Below, piece after piece: positions 1-8,820 of a DNA stretch of 64,000 nt. The translations under genes were made by a program, and so were the position numbers. The DNA comes from DATAVB01 sp036267955 (GTDB taxonomy: Bacteria > Actinomycetota > Actinomycetes > Mycobacteriales > QHCD01): assembly GCA_036267955.1 (NCBI GenBank), contig DATAVB010000011.1, forward strand, positions 1 through 64,000, given 5' to 3'. Numbering within the stretch: position 1 is the stretch's first letter; the number at the start of each line of letters is the position of its first letter. The notes under the pieces were generated by a model. The model did not search any database. It saw nothing but the letters and a program-made list of their open reading frames with translations, and had not been told where the DNA came from.

Positions 1-221
1 CGGGCCCGGTCGGCGGTCAACGCCAGCAGCCAGGTCGTCACGCTGCCCCGGGCCGGATCGAAGAGCCGGCGCTTTCGCCAGGCCCGGACCAATGCCTCCT
101 GCACGATGTCGTCCTTGTCGCAATCCGGAGCAAGGCGCGCCGCGAGCCGGCTCATCGCAGCCAGGTGCGGTCGCACCCAGCCGGCGAAGTCGTCGAATTG
201 CCGCGGCGGCGGTTGCACCAT
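1..221 (-). CDS. ECF-type RNA polymerase sigma factor, N-terminal part (runs off window)
   Basis: The 73 visible residues run from an ATG at 221 to the window edge, so the C-terminal half is missing. They contain a sigma-70 region 2 signature, with the acidic run DKDDIVQEALVRAW followed by a basic segment and the GSVTTWLLAL helix typical of region 2.3/2.4. A GGAAAGG ribosome site sits about 8 bases before the ATG. The gene is divergent from ftsK. Region 4 and any anti-sigma partner lie outside the window, so the subgroup cannot be given. An ECF factor is much more likely than a primary sigma factor because region 2 begins within about 30 residues of the start. Confidence 0.8.
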   Translation of the reverse strand, partial: MVQPPPRQFDDFAGWVRPHLAAMSRLAARLAPDCDKDDIVQEALVRAWRKRRLFDPARGSVTTWLLALTADRA

Positions 222-343
222 CACGGTCGCCCTTTCCTGACGGTCACACCGGTGTACACCCAGCGCTGACCGTTCGGTTGGGTGAGCGTGTCGCAACTTG
301 TGACTCGTGAGGCTGGGGTGACAGGCGGGGTACGGTATTGACC

Positions 344-2896
344 ATGCCTGCCCGTACCTCGACGCCCTCGCGCAGCCAGGCGACCCGCGGGCAACGCGGC
401 GCGGCTGCCAGCCGATCGCGCTCCGCTGCGACCCGTTCCGGCGGGCGCAAACCGGCGCCGCGCAAGCCGTCGGGCCGTAAACCGGCCAGCCGCAAGCCCG
501 CCGCCCGCGGGCAGCGCAATGGCAGCACGATATGGCGTGGCATTTCTGGCACCTGGATGGTGATCGCCCGCGGGACCGGCGGGTTGGCCCGGGCCGTCGG
601 CCGGCAGGCCGCCAGCGCGCGTGAGCTGGATCCGGCGCACCGCCGGGACGGGTTGGCGCTCGGCTTCATCGGGCTGGCCGTCGTACTGGCGGTCGGGGTC
701 TGGTTCCATGGCGCCGGTCCGTTGGGCCGGTGGATCGCCACCGCCGCCCAGACCGTCGTCGGCGCGCCGGCGGCCTGCGTACCCGCGGTCCTCGTCGTCG
801 CCGCCATCGCCTTCATGCGGCAGGCGCCGGAGCCGGACGCGCGCGGTCGGCTGCTGATCGCCTGGCTCGGCATCGCGGTCTCGATTCTCGGTCTGTTCCA
901 CCTCGTGCACGGTTCGCCGACCACCGGCCCGGGACGCCGGGTGGCCGGGGGAGCGGTCGGGGCCATCGCGGCCGGCCCGCTGTCGCGCGCCTTCACCTCC
1001 TACGTCGCCGGCATCCTGTTGTTCCTGCTTGGCATCTTCGGCGTGCTCGTCCTCACCGCGACTCCGGTCAACCAGGTACCGGCCCGGCTGCGCGAGTTCT
1101 ACGACTGGCTGATGCGCCGCCCGGAGGCATCGGAGGAGGACGGCGCGCAGGAGGAGCCGGCCGACGAGTCAGAACCCGAGCCGGTCCGGTTGCGCCGCCC
1201 CTCGCGCCGTCGCCAGGCAACCATGGCGCCGACCGATGCGGCCGGCGACAAGCCTGATCCGATCGATGTCGCGCTGGCCGCGGACGAGCCAACGCCACCG
1301 CGCAAGGCCAAGCGCGCCAGGCCGAGCCCGGCCGTCGACCCGACCATCAGCTCCGTACCGGCGAGCACGCCGGAGCCCACGCCGCCCGTCACGACGCGGG
1401 CCGAGCAACTCGCACTCACCGCGCCTGAGGGCGCGTACATCCTGCCGCCGTCGAACCTGCTGTCGGCCGGCGCCGCGGCCAAGGCCCGCAGCAAGGCGAA
1501 CGACGAAGTGATTGCCTCGGTGCAGCACGTGTTCGAGGAGTTCGAGCTCGACGCGCGGGTCACCGGGTTCAGCCGCGGCCCGACGGTCACCCGGTACGAG
1601 ATCGAGCTGGGCGCCCGGGTCAAGCCAGAGCGGATCACCGCGCTGTCGAAGACGATCGCGTACGCGGTGGGCAGTGCCGACATCCGGATCATCAGCCCGA
1701 TCCCCGGCAAGAGCGCGGTCGGCATCGAAATCCCCAACACCGACCGCGAGATCGTGATGCTCGGTGACGTGTTGCGCTCGCACAACGCCACCGCCGACCA
1801 TCACCCGATGCTGGCGGCGTTGGGCAAGGATATCGAGGGCGGCTTCGTTCTGGCCAACCTGGCGAAGATGCCGCACATTCTCATCGCCGGCGCGACCGGC
1901 GCCGGAAAGTCCAGCTGCATCAACTCGCTGATCGTCTCGGTGCTGTCCCGGGCCACGCCAGAGGAGGTGCGGATGATCCTGATCGACCCCAAGCGGGTCG
2001 AACTCTCCTCGTACCAGGGCATCCCGCACCTGGTAACACCGATCATCACCAACCCGAAGAAGGCCGCCGACGCCCTGCAGTGGGTCGTCAGCGAGATGGA
2101 CATGCGGTACCAGGACATGGAGGCGTCCGGGGTACGGCACATCGACGACTTCAACCGGAAGGTGCGGGCCGGCAAGATCGTCGCGCCACCCGGCAGCGAG
2201 CGGGTCTATCAGGCCTACCCGTACCTGCTGGTCATCGTCGACGAGCTCGCCGACCTGATGATGGTGGCGCCGCGCGACGTCGAGGACTCCGTCGTCCGGA
2301 TCACCCAGCTCGCCCGGGCCGCCGGCATCCACCTCGTGCTGGCCACCCAGCGGCCGTCGGTCGACGTGGTCACCGGTCTGATCAAGGCCAACGTGCCCAG
2401 CCGCCTGGCGTTCTCCACCTCCAGCCTCGCCGACTCGCGGGTCATCCTCGACCAGCCCGGCGCGGAGAAACTGATCGGTCAGGGCGACGGGCTCTACCTG
2501 CCGATGGGGGCCAGCAAGGCGCAGCGGATCCAGGGTGCCTACGTGCCCGACTCCGAGGTCGCGGCCACCGTCGAGTTCTGCAAGAAGCAGGCCGAACCGA
2601 CCTACCGCGAGGAAGTGGTCGCGGCGCCGGTCAGCAAGAAGAAGGTGGAGGACGATGTCGGCGACGATCTCGATGTGCTCTGCCAGGCGATCGAGCTCGT
2701 CGTGACGACACAGTTCGGCTCGACCTCGATGTTGCAGCGCAAACTGCGGGTCGGGTTCGCGAAGGCCGGCCGGCTGATGGACCTGATGGAAACACGCGGT
2801 GTCGTGGGGCCGTCAGAGGGTTCGAAGGCACGTGACGTTCTGGTGAAGCCCGATGAGCTCGACGGGATCATCACCGTCCTGCGCGCTGAGCAGTGA
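344..2896 (+). CDS. ftsK: DNA translocase FtsK/SpoIIIE
   Basis: This is a septal DNA pump that clears and orients chromosome ends during division. It shows the full family architecture in about 850 residues. A basic Ala/Arg/Lys-rich N-terminus is followed by hydrophobic membrane segments at roughly residues 95-230, then a Pro/Glu-rich linker. The motor has Walker A GATGAGKSS near residues 516-523 and Walker B-like LLVIVDELADLMM. A winged-helix gamma domain near the end (LCQAIELVVTTQFGSTSMLQ) recognises KOPS-type sequences in the family. The start is ATG 344; an in-frame TTG at 338 is 7 bases after a GGCGGGG element and is an alternative. It heads the conserved ftsK-rodZ-rimO-pgsA-cinA-clgR order. 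Confidence 0.95.
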   Translation: MPARTSTPSRSQATRGQRGAAASRSRSAATRSGGRKPAPRKPSGRKPASRKPAARGQRNGSTIWRGISGTWMVIARGTGGLARAVGRQAASARELDPAHRRDGLALGFIGLAVVLAVGVWFHGAGPLGRWIATAAQTVVGAPAACVPAVLVVAAIAFMRQAPEPDARGRLLIAWLGIAVSILGLFHLVHGSPTTGPGRRVAGGAVGAIAAGPLSRAFTSYVAGILLFLLGIFGVLVLTATPVNQVPARLREFYDWLMRRPEASEEDGAQEEPADESEPEPVRLRRPSRRRQATMAPTDAAGDKPDPIDVALAADEPTPPRKAKRARPSPAVDPTISSVPASTPEPTPPVTTRAEQLALTAPEGAYILPPSNLLSAGAAAKARSKANDEVIASVQHVFEEFELDARVTGFSRGPTVTRYEIELGARVKPERITALSKTIAYAVGSADIRIISPIPGKSAVGIEIPNTDREIVMLGDVLRSHNATADHHPMLAALGKDIEGGFVLANLAKMPHILIAGATGAGKSSCINSLIVSVLSRATPEEVRMILIDPKRVELSSYQGIPHLVTPIITNPKKAADALQWVVSEMDMRYQDMEASGVRHIDDFNRKVRAGKIVAPPGSERVYQAYPYLLVIVDELADLMMVAPRDVEDSVVRITQLARAAGIHLVLATQRPSVDVVTGLIKANVPSRLAFSTSSLADSRVILDQPGAEKLIGQGDGLYLPMGASKAQRIQGAYVPDSEVAATVEFCKKQAEPTYREEVVAAPVSKKKVEDDVGDDLDVLCQAIELVVTTQFGSTSMLQRKLRVGFAKAGRLMDLMETRGVVGPSEGSKARDVLVKPDELDGIITVLRAEQ

Positions 2897-2999
2897 CCCA
2901 ATCGCCACCACCTGACCGCGCGTGCCGCCGGACCGCCACCCTAGACTCGAAACGGACAGCACACTGAACCCGCCGTGGGGAGCGTAGAGGGGGCGCCCG

Positions 3000-3863
3000 A
3001 TGACCGACGACCCGAAGAACCCCGACGGCGACCGTTCAACGGACGAGCCGGAGGCGGTATCCGCGCCCATCGGTTCGGTCCTGGCCGCGGCCCGGGAGGC
3101 CAAGGGTCTGACGGTGGCAGACGTCGCCGCCGCGACCAGGTTGCGTGCCGCGCTGGTGTCGGCCATCGAACGGGACGACTTCGAAGCCGGCGGTGGGACC
3201 TTCTACGCCCGGGCCCACCTGCGCGCGATCGCCAAGGTGGTCGACGCCGACGCCGAAGCTCTGGTCGCCGAATTCGACCGTATACATGGCCATTCCGGGT
3301 CGCCGGTCGAGGTGCTCGAGCCCGGTGGCGGCCCGCCGCCCGCGATCTCCGCCGCCACCGTCCGCCGGCCCGCGCCCCGTTGGGCGGCCGCGGCCGTCGC
3401 CGTACTCGTGGTGCTGATCGCGGTCCTGGTCGTACGGGCAGTTTCCGGGCACTCCGATCACCAGTCGACACCGCGGGCCAATCCGCCGGCCGTGACCACC
3501 AGCGCGACGCCCAGCCCGACCCCGAAACCCACGCCGCGTCCCACCACGCCGAAGCCGACGCCCAAGCCCACGCCGACACCGAAGCCCACGCCTGTAGGGG
3601 TTTCGCTCGCCGTGGCCGCGCACGGTGGGCAGAGCTGGCTGCAGGTGAAGTCCGCCAGTGGGGTCACCCTGTTCGCCGGCGAGCTGTTCGACGGAAACAC
3701 CAGACACTTCGCCGACAAGGCCCAGCTCACCGTCGTTTTCGGCAATGCGCCGGTTGTCGCGGTCCGGCTCAACGGCGCGGCCAGCACCCCGCCCTGCGCC
3801 GCCCAGAATGTGTGCACGGTGCAGTTCAAGCCGGCCGGATCGAGCGTACTCGGCTTCGGCTGA
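3000..3863 (+). CDS. RodZ-like helix-turn-helix membrane protein (DUF4115 type)
   Basis: The 287-residue protein has a cytoplasmic HTH_25-type domain at residues 22-95 (ARLRAALVSAIE region), one transmembrane helix near residues 128-147, and a Pro/Thr-rich linker near 155-200 built of PTPKPTP-like units. A small beta-rich C-terminal domain of the DUF4115 kind, with two cysteines (PPCAAQNVC), follows. In the family RodZ links MreB to the elongation machinery. Many actinobacterial homologues lie beside ftsK and rimO as here, and their role is not settled. The ATG at 3000 follows the motif GGGAGCGTAGAGGGGG. The repetitive linker probably spans peptidoglycan; this is inference. Confidence 0.85.
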   Translation: MTDDPKNPDGDRSTDEPEAVSAPIGSVLAAAREAKGLTVADVAAATRLRAALVSAIERDDFEAGGGTFYARAHLRAIAKVVDADAEALVAEFDRIHGHSGSPVEVLEPGGGPPPAISAATVRRPAPRWAAAAVAVLVVLIAVLVVRAVSGHSDHQSTPRANPPAVTTSATPSPTPKPTPRPTTPKPTPKPTPTPKPTPVGVSLAVAAHGGQSWLQVKSASGVTLFAGELFDGNTRHFADKAQLTVVFGNAPVVAVRLNGAASTPPCAAQNVCTVQFKPAGSSVLGFG

Positions 3864-3940
3864 GGGTGATGCCCCCTACATTCGCGGTCCGGGTCGCCCG
3901 GTGGGACGAAGCAGCCCACAACCGCCGGTAGGCTCGTGGG

Positions 3941-5386
3941 GTGGATCAATCCTCAGCTTCCCCGGACACGGCCCGCAGAGTCGCTCTCGTCACCCTCGGC
4001 TGTGCGCGCAACGACGTCGACTCCGAGGAGCTGGCCGGTCGATTGTCGGCCGACGGCTGGCAGGTCACCGAAGGGATAGACGGCGAGCCGGACGCGGTCC
4101 TGGTCAACACCTGCGGCTTCGTCGACGCTGCGAAGAAGGACTCCATCGACACGCTGCTGGCGGCCGCCGGATCCGGCGCGAAGGTCGTCGCGGTCGGCTG
4201 CCTGGCCGAGCGGTACGGCGCGGAGCTGGCCGAGAGCCTGCCCGAGGCGAGCGCGGTGCTCGGCTTCGACCACTACCCGCAGATCGGCGACCGGCTCGCC
4301 GAGATCGTGGCCGGCAAGGAGATCCAGTCACACGTTCCCCGCGACCGGCGGGCCCTGCTGCCGATCTCCCCGGTCGACCGGGCCGGGTCGTCCGCGCACG
4401 TTCCCGGGCACGGCGAGCCGGACCTGCCCGAGGGGCTCGCGCCACCGTCCGGGCCGCGCGCGGTGCGACGCAAGCGGCTCGGTGATGCCCCGATGGCCCC
4501 GCTGAAGCTGGCCAGCGGTTGTGACCGGCGGTGTGCCTTCTGCGCGATCCCGCGGTTCCGCGGCGCCTTCGTGTCCCGCCGCCCCACCGACGTCCTCGAC
4601 GAGGCCCGCTGGCTGGCCGAGAACGGCGTCCGCGAGGCGTTTCTCGTCAGCGAGAACTCCACCTCGTACGGCAAGGATCTGGGCGATCTGCGGCTGCTGG
4701 AGACCCTGCTGCCGGAGCTGGCGGCGATCGAGGGCCTCGACCGGGTCCGGGTCTCGTACCTGCAGCCGGCCGAGATGCGCCCGACGCTGACCGCCGTCAT
4801 CGCCGGCACCCCGGGGATCACGCCGTACTTCGACCTGTCCTTCCAGCACGCGAGCGAGCCGGTGCTGCGCCGGATGCGCCGCTTCGGCAATACCGAACGG
4901 TTCCTCGGGCTCATCGAGCAGATCCGCGGCATCGCGCCGGAGGCCGGCATCCGGACGAACGTCATCGTCGGCTTCCCCGGCGAGACCGAGGCCGACGTCG
5001 AGGAGCTGGAACGGTTCCTGATCGCGGCCCGGCTCGACGCGGTCGGCGTCTTCGGCTATTCCGACGAGGACAACACCGAGGCGCTCTCGCTGGACGGCAA
5101 GATCGACTCCGCCGAGATCGATGCCCGGGTGGAACGGGTTACCGCGCTGGTCGACGAACTGGTGGCGCAGCGCGCGGAGGACCGGATCGGCAGCACCGTC
5201 GAGGTGTTGGTCGAGCGGATCAACGAGGACGGCAGTGTCGAAGGTCGGGCCGCACACCAGGGTCCGGATGTCGACGGCACCACGACCGTGCGGGGCACGG
5301 ACGCAGTGGCGGTCGGCGATATCATTTCCGCGCACGTGATCGACTCGGTCGGCGTGGATCTCGTGGCCGAGCCGTTGAAGGCATGA
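3941..5386 (+). CDS. rimO: Ribosomal protein S12 methylthiotransferase RimO
   Basis: This radical-SAM enzyme adds a methylthio group to a conserved aspartate of ribosomal protein S12. The 481-residue product has the UPF0004 domain with cysteines near 21, 58 and 87 for the auxiliary cluster. The radical-SAM motif GCDRRCAFC (Cys 194, 198, 201) and a C-terminal TRAM domain follow. The start is GTG 3941, just upstream of the conserved VALVTLGCARN. Residues 130-178 between the first two domains form an extra Pro/Gly-rich segment. RimO rather than MiaB is called from LGCARNDVDSEE and the neighbours; a separate miaB is present at 39406. Confidence 0.95.
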   Translation: MDQSSASPDTARRVALVTLGCARNDVDSEELAGRLSADGWQVTEGIDGEPDAVLVNTCGFVDAAKKDSIDTLLAAAGSGAKVVAVGCLAERYGAELAESLPEASAVLGFDHYPQIGDRLAEIVAGKEIQSHVPRDRRALLPISPVDRAGSSAHVPGHGEPDLPEGLAPPSGPRAVRRKRLGDAPMAPLKLASGCDRRCAFCAIPRFRGAFVSRRPTDVLDEARWLAENGVREAFLVSENSTSYGKDLGDLRLLETLLPELAAIEGLDRVRVSYLQPAEMRPTLTAVIAGTPGITPYFDLSFQHASEPVLRRMRRFGNTERFLGLIEQIRGIAPEAGIRTNVIVGFPGETEADVEELERFLIAARLDAVGVFGYSDEDNTEALSLDGKIDSAEIDARVERVTALVDELVAQRAEDRIGSTVEVLVERINEDGSVEGRAAHQGPDVDGTTTVRGTDAVAVGDIISAHVIDSVGVDLVAEPLKA

Positions 5387-5472
5387 TCGCCGATACGCTG
5401 GGGGTGTCGGAGACGGCACCATGACGAAACGCCGGGGGGCCTCATGACTCATCACCCGGCGTCGGTGTCTGG

Positions 5473-6066
5473 ATGACGGGGCTCGTGCCGGATCCGGCGG
5501 CGACACCGGCGCAGACCGCCGGTGTGCTCAACATCGCCAATGCGCTGACGTTGCTGCGCCTGGCCCTCGTACCGGTCTTCGCGGTCGCGCTGCTGCAGCA
5601 GGACGGCGACAGCACCGGCTGGCGATTGGTGGCGTGCGGCATCTTCGCAGTGGCCTCGATCACCGACCGGATCGACGGAGATCTGGCCCGGCGGCGCAAT
5701 CTGGTCACCGAGTTCGGCAAGCTCGTCGACCCGATTGCCGACAAGGCGCTGATCGGCACGGCTCTGGTCGGCCTTTCGGCGCTGGACATCCTTCCGTGGT
5801 GGGTCACCATCGTCGTGGTCGGCCGCGAGGTGGCGGTGACCCTGCTGCGGTTCTGGGTGATCCGGCGCGGGGTGATGCCGGCCAGCCGCGGCGGCAAGGT
5901 GAAGACGTTCTTCCAGGCCGTGGCGATCGGGCTGTACGTGCTCCCGCTGCCGCACAGCATGATTCTGCTGCCGGAGCTCATGATGGCGGTGGCGCTCGGC
6001 CTCACCATCGCCACCGGGGTGGACTACGTGTTCCGCGCCGTCACGCTGCACCGCCGGCCGAAGTAG
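5473..6066 (+). CDS. pgsA: CDP-diacylglycerol-glycerol-3-phosphate 3-phosphatidyltransferase
   Basis: This membrane enzyme makes phosphatidylglycerol phosphate from CDP-diacylglycerol. The 197 residues carry the CDP-alcohol phosphotransferase signature D-x2-D-G-x2-A-R-x8-G-x3-D-x3-D, visible as TDRIDGDLAR then FGKLVDPIADK near residues 64-95. Several hydrophobic helices flank it. The ATG at 5473 is 86 bases after rimO. Its position between rimO and cinA supports pgsA over other CDP-alcohol transferases such as PIP synthase. Confidence 0.92.
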   Translation: MTGLVPDPAATPAQTAGVLNIANALTLLRLALVPVFAVALLQQDGDSTGWRLVACGIFAVASITDRIDGDLARRRNLVTEFGKLVDPIADKALIGTALVGLSALDILPWWVTIVVVGREVAVTLLRFWVIRRGVMPASRGGKVKTFFQAVAIGLYVLPLPHSMILLPELMMAVALGLTIATGVDYVFRAVTLHRRPK

Positions 6067-6071
6067 TGACG

Positions 6072-6566
6072 ATGGGTACGCCCGAGCGGGTGCATCGGTC
6101 GCTACTCGTCCGGGGCGCGACCGTGGCCACCGCAGAATCGTTGACGGCCGGGCTGATTGCCGGGGCGCTCACCGACACGCCCGGCAGCAGCGCGACTTTT
6201 CGCGGTGGCCTGGTGGTCTACGCGACCGATCTCAAGGCGACCCTCGCCGGCGTCCCGGCCGATCTCCTGGACCGGCACGGCCCGGTCAGCCGTCCGGTCG
6301 CGGCCGCTCTCGCACTCGGGGTGGCGTCCCGGCTGGAGGCCGATTTCGGACTCTCCGCCACCGGGGTGGCCGGCCCGGCGGCGCAGGGAGATGCGCCGGT
6401 CGGGCTGGTGTACATCGGTCTGGTGGACCTCACCCGGCCGGGGGAGCCGGAGCCGGAGGTCGTTGAACTGCGGCTGTCCGGCGACCGCTCCACGATTCGC
6501 CGCCAGGCCGTGGCCGCCGCAGTCGACATGCTCGCGCGGGCTCTCGGTGTGGAATCCGCCACCTGA
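6072..6566 (+). CDS. CinA C-terminal domain protein (nicotinamide-nucleotide amidohydrolase type)
   Basis: The 164 residues match the stand-alone CinA C-terminal (PncC) domain: TVATAESLTAGLIAGAL, the GGLVVYATDLKATLAGVP stretch and the GVAGPAAQ motif. In the family this domain deamidates nicotinamide mononucleotide for pyridine nucleotide salvage. The N-terminal COG1058 domain of full-length CinA is absent. It starts five bases after the pgsA stop; a GTG at 6066 overlapping that stop is an alternative. It is very likely co-transcribed with pgsA. The glycine-rich GVAGPAAQGDAPVG loop lacks the usual DGG and may be slightly divergent. Confidence 0.88.
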   Translation: MGTPERVHRSLLVRGATVATAESLTAGLIAGALTDTPGSSATFRGGLVVYATDLKATLAGVPADLLDRHGPVSRPVAAALALGVASRLEADFGLSATGVAGPAAQGDAPVGLVYIGLVDLTRPGEPEPEVVELRLSGDRSTIRRQAVAAAVDMLARALGVESAT

Positions 6567-6614
6567 TGGGCGGGTTACGCCCTCGGCGGACACGCCCCGT
6601 TCCGGCCAGCGGGC

Positions 6615-6644
6615 TATGGTGAATGGACGGTACGGTGACCGTAC
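6615..6644 (+). promoter_or_regulatory. Candidate clgR promoter with a perfect 7-bp palindrome
   Basis: A possible -10 element TATGGT at 6615-6620 is followed at 6630-6644 by GTACGGTGACCGTAC. Its 7-base arms are perfectly complementary around one central base. The palindrome ends six bases before the AAGGAAAGGGG ribosome site of clgR, so a bound protein would block transcription or translation start. Autoregulation by ClgR is known in other actinobacteria, but this site does not match the ClgR consensus I recall, so the binding protein is unknown. Confidence 0.45.
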
Positions 6645-6667
6645 GAGGTAAGGAAAGGGGTGCGGCG

Positions 6668-7024
6668 ATGGCTCTGCTCCGTCGAGTTCTCGGCGAAACA
6701 CTGCGTGGCCGTCGGCTGCGCCAACGTCGCACGCTGCGTGAAGTCTCCGCGGCGGCACGGGTCAGTCTCGGATACCTGTCCGAGGTTGAGCGCGGTCAGA
6801 AGGAAGCGTCCTCGGAATTGCTCGCCTCGATCTGCGGTGCGCTCGACGTCCCGCTGTCCGAGGTGCTCGAGGAGGCCAGCGTGTCGATGCGCGAGGTCGA
6901 GACACCAGCTCGGACGGAGGAGCCCGTTCTTGCCACCGGCGGCGAGCTTCCGCCGTTGGAGAAGGTCGTCATCGGTCCGCCCAGTCGCGACCAGCACGAT
7001 GGCCGGGTGACCGTCGCCGCGTAG
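6668..7024 (+). CDS. clgR: ClgR-type XRE-family transcriptional regulator
   Basis: The 118-residue protein has one Cro/CI-type helix-turn-helix near residues 12-66, with RQRRTLREVSAAARVSLGYLSEVERGQKEASSE broken across two helices. The segment SLGYLSEVERG is the ClgR hallmark. ClgR activates clp protease and, in mycobacteria, psp genes. The ATG at 6668 is preferred over ATG 6623 because a strong AAGGAAAGGGG lies 7 bases upstream and the conserved domain starts just after. It stands directly before the Psp cluster, as in Mycobacterium tuberculosis clgR-pspA-Rv2743c. The C-terminal tail is short and acidic, without another domain. Confidence 0.88.
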   Translation: MALLRRVLGETLRGRRLRQRRTLREVSAAARVSLGYLSEVERGQKEASSELLASICGALDVPLSEVLEEASVSMREVETPARTEEPVLATGGELPPLEKVVIGPPSRDQHDGRVTVAA

Positions 7025-7079
7025 GTGTTCGGGCCACCTGTGCGTCCGGTGACCCTGCCGCGCAGTGCACACTGATCTC

Positions 7080-7727
7080 GTGCGATTCCCGTTCTTCCGA
7101 CCCCGCCCGCGTAAGCCGGAGCCTGCCGCGGTTGTCGCGCCACGGCGTGGCAGCCCGGCCGAGGTATGGCTCGGCCGGTCGGAGAAAGCGGTGCGGTCGC
7201 TGGGTGATCTCGGCCACTCCATCCAACCCGGCCCGACGGCCGATCAACTTGTCGACATCCAGCTGCGGGCGACCTCCAGCCTGGACAGTGTGCGGCGCAT
7301 CGCCGGCCAGGTGACCCTCGTGGACCAGGCCATCGCGCGCATTCCCAGTCCCGCGCTGACCGAGCGCCGGGCCCGCCTTGCCGGGCAGCTCGCGGCCGGC
7401 GGTTCGGACGAACTGCGGGTCAGCCAGGAGCAGGCCGTGGCCGACATCGACGCCCAACTCGCCTCGGACGTCCGGTTGCGGTCGACCCGCGATGCCCTGC
7501 TGGCTCGGATGGAAGCCGCCGCCGTTGGCCTGGAGGGCCTGGTCGCCCGGGCCGCCGAGGCGTCCACCATGGCCGAGGCGTCGACCCCGGATCTGGCCGC
7601 CGGCGAGATCGGCGAGTTGGCCGCGGAGCTGGACGGACTGCGCGCCGGGCTGGCCGAAACCGAGCAGTTGTCCCGCGGCGCGTTGGGTGGACCGGCAAAC
7701 CCACCGTTCCCGCCCGGTGCGGTCTGA
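7080..7727 (+). CDS. Uncharacterised coiled-coil protein in the Psp cluster
   Basis: I do not recognise this 215-residue protein. After a short basic start (RFPFFRPRPRKPEP) it is almost entirely helical and rich in Ala, Leu, Glu and Arg, with heptad-like patterns from about residue 40 to 200. It has no signal peptide or membrane helix. It sits between clgR and pspA, so a role in Psp assembly or signalling is plausible, but that is inference from position. The start is uncertain: GTG 7080 is chosen and GTG 7065 is possible; neither has a good ribosome site, so translation may be leaderless. The 208 bases to pspA hold no other gene. Confidence 0.7.
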   Translation: MRFPFFRPRPRKPEPAAVVAPRRGSPAEVWLGRSEKAVRSLGDLGHSIQPGPTADQLVDIQLRATSSLDSVRRIAGQVTLVDQAIARIPSPALTERRARLAGQLAAGGSDELRVSQEQAVADIDAQLASDVRLRSTRDALLARMEAAAVGLEGLVARAAEASTMAEASTPDLAAGEIGELAAELDGLRAGLAETEQLSRGALGGPANPPFPPGAV

Positions 7728-7935
7728 TCCTCAGCCGCTACCCTGGCTGGTCACGGCACGAATGCTGCTTTTGGCGGCGGAGTCGCCGCTGTCGGCTACG
7801 TTGGCGTTATCCGTACCGGGGATAGTGGGTCTAACTCCCTGGTTTGCCCGAGACGGATGCGTGATTGTTGGCCGACCTGACACGATAGAGCTGGCGTACC
7901 GTAGGGGTGCGTCGCATATGGGAGGACACGCGATC

Positions 7936-8805
7936 ATGGCCAACCCCTTCGTGAAGTCCTATAAATACTTCATGTCCTGGTTCGGGGCGAAGGTGGACGA
8001 GAAGGCCGACCCGAAGATCCAGATCACACAGGCGATCGAGGAAGCACAGCGGCAGCACCAGGCGCTGTGCCAGCAGGCGGCCCAGGTAATCGGCAACCAG
8101 CGGCAGTTGGAGATGAAGCTGTCCCGGCAGCTCACCGACGTCGAGCGGTTGCAGAGCCAGGCCCGGCAGGCCCTCGTCCTCGCCGACAAGGAACGTGCCG
8201 GCGGCAACGAGGCCAAGGCGCAGGAGTTCGAGCAGAGCGCCCAGGCCTTCGCCAACCAGCTCGTCTCGTCCGAGCAGTCGGTTGAGGACCTCAAGAGCAT
8301 GCACGACCAGTCGCTGCAGGCCGCCGAGGCGGCCAAGAAGGCGGTCGAGCAGAACTCCTCGATGCTGCAGGCGAAACTCGCCGAGCGTACCCAGCTGCTC
8401 AGCCAGCTGGAGCAGGCGAAGATGCAGGAGCGGGTCTCCGCGTCGCTGCAGTCGGTGTCGGAGATGGCGGCCCCGGGCAACGTCCCATCGCTGAGCGAGG
8501 TTCGGGAGAAGATCGAGTCCCGGTACGCCACCGCGCTGGGCCAGGCCGAGTTGGCGAACAATTCGGTGCAGGGTCGGATGCTTGAGGTGCAGAAGTCGAC
8601 AATGGACTTCGCCGGAGCAGCCCGGCTGGAGCAGATCCGGGCCAGTATCGGCGGCGGGTCCTCCTCCACCCAGGCGATCGCCGGGTCCGCGACCCCGGCG
8701 GTCGAGGCCGGCAACGGCAGCCAGGCCGCCGGCACGACTCCGACCGGCGAGACCGCCGCCAACCCGCAGAGTGCCAGTTCCCCGCAGCCCGCCGATCCCG
8801 CATAA
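7936..8805 (+). CDS. pspA: PspA/IM30 (Vipp1) family membrane-stress protein
   Basis: The 289-residue protein has an amphipathic N-terminus (ANPFVKSYKYFMSWFGAKVDE) and a long coiled coil to about residue 225, as in PspA/IM30 proteins that oligomerise on damaged membranes. A Ser/Thr/Ala/Pro-rich tail of about 65 residues follows (GSSSTQAIAGSATPA); actinobacterial PspA proteins often have such tails. The ATG at 7936 follows a GGAGG ten bases upstream. It is the central effector of this cluster, with clgR and a coiled-coil gene upstream and the PspM-like membrane gene 15 bases downstream. Confidence 0.9.
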   Translation: MANPFVKSYKYFMSWFGAKVDEKADPKIQITQAIEEAQRQHQALCQQAAQVIGNQRQLEMKLSRQLTDVERLQSQARQALVLADKERAGGNEAKAQEFEQSAQAFANQLVSSEQSVEDLKSMHDQSLQAAEAAKKAVEQNSSMLQAKLAERTQLLSQLEQAKMQERVSASLQSVSEMAAPGNVPSLSEVREKIESRYATALGQAELANNSVQGRMLEVQKSTMDFAGAARLEQIRASIGGGSSSTQAIAGSATPAVEAGNGSQAAGTTPTGETAANPQSASSPQPADPA

Positions 8806-8820
8806 CCGCTCGGAATCCGA

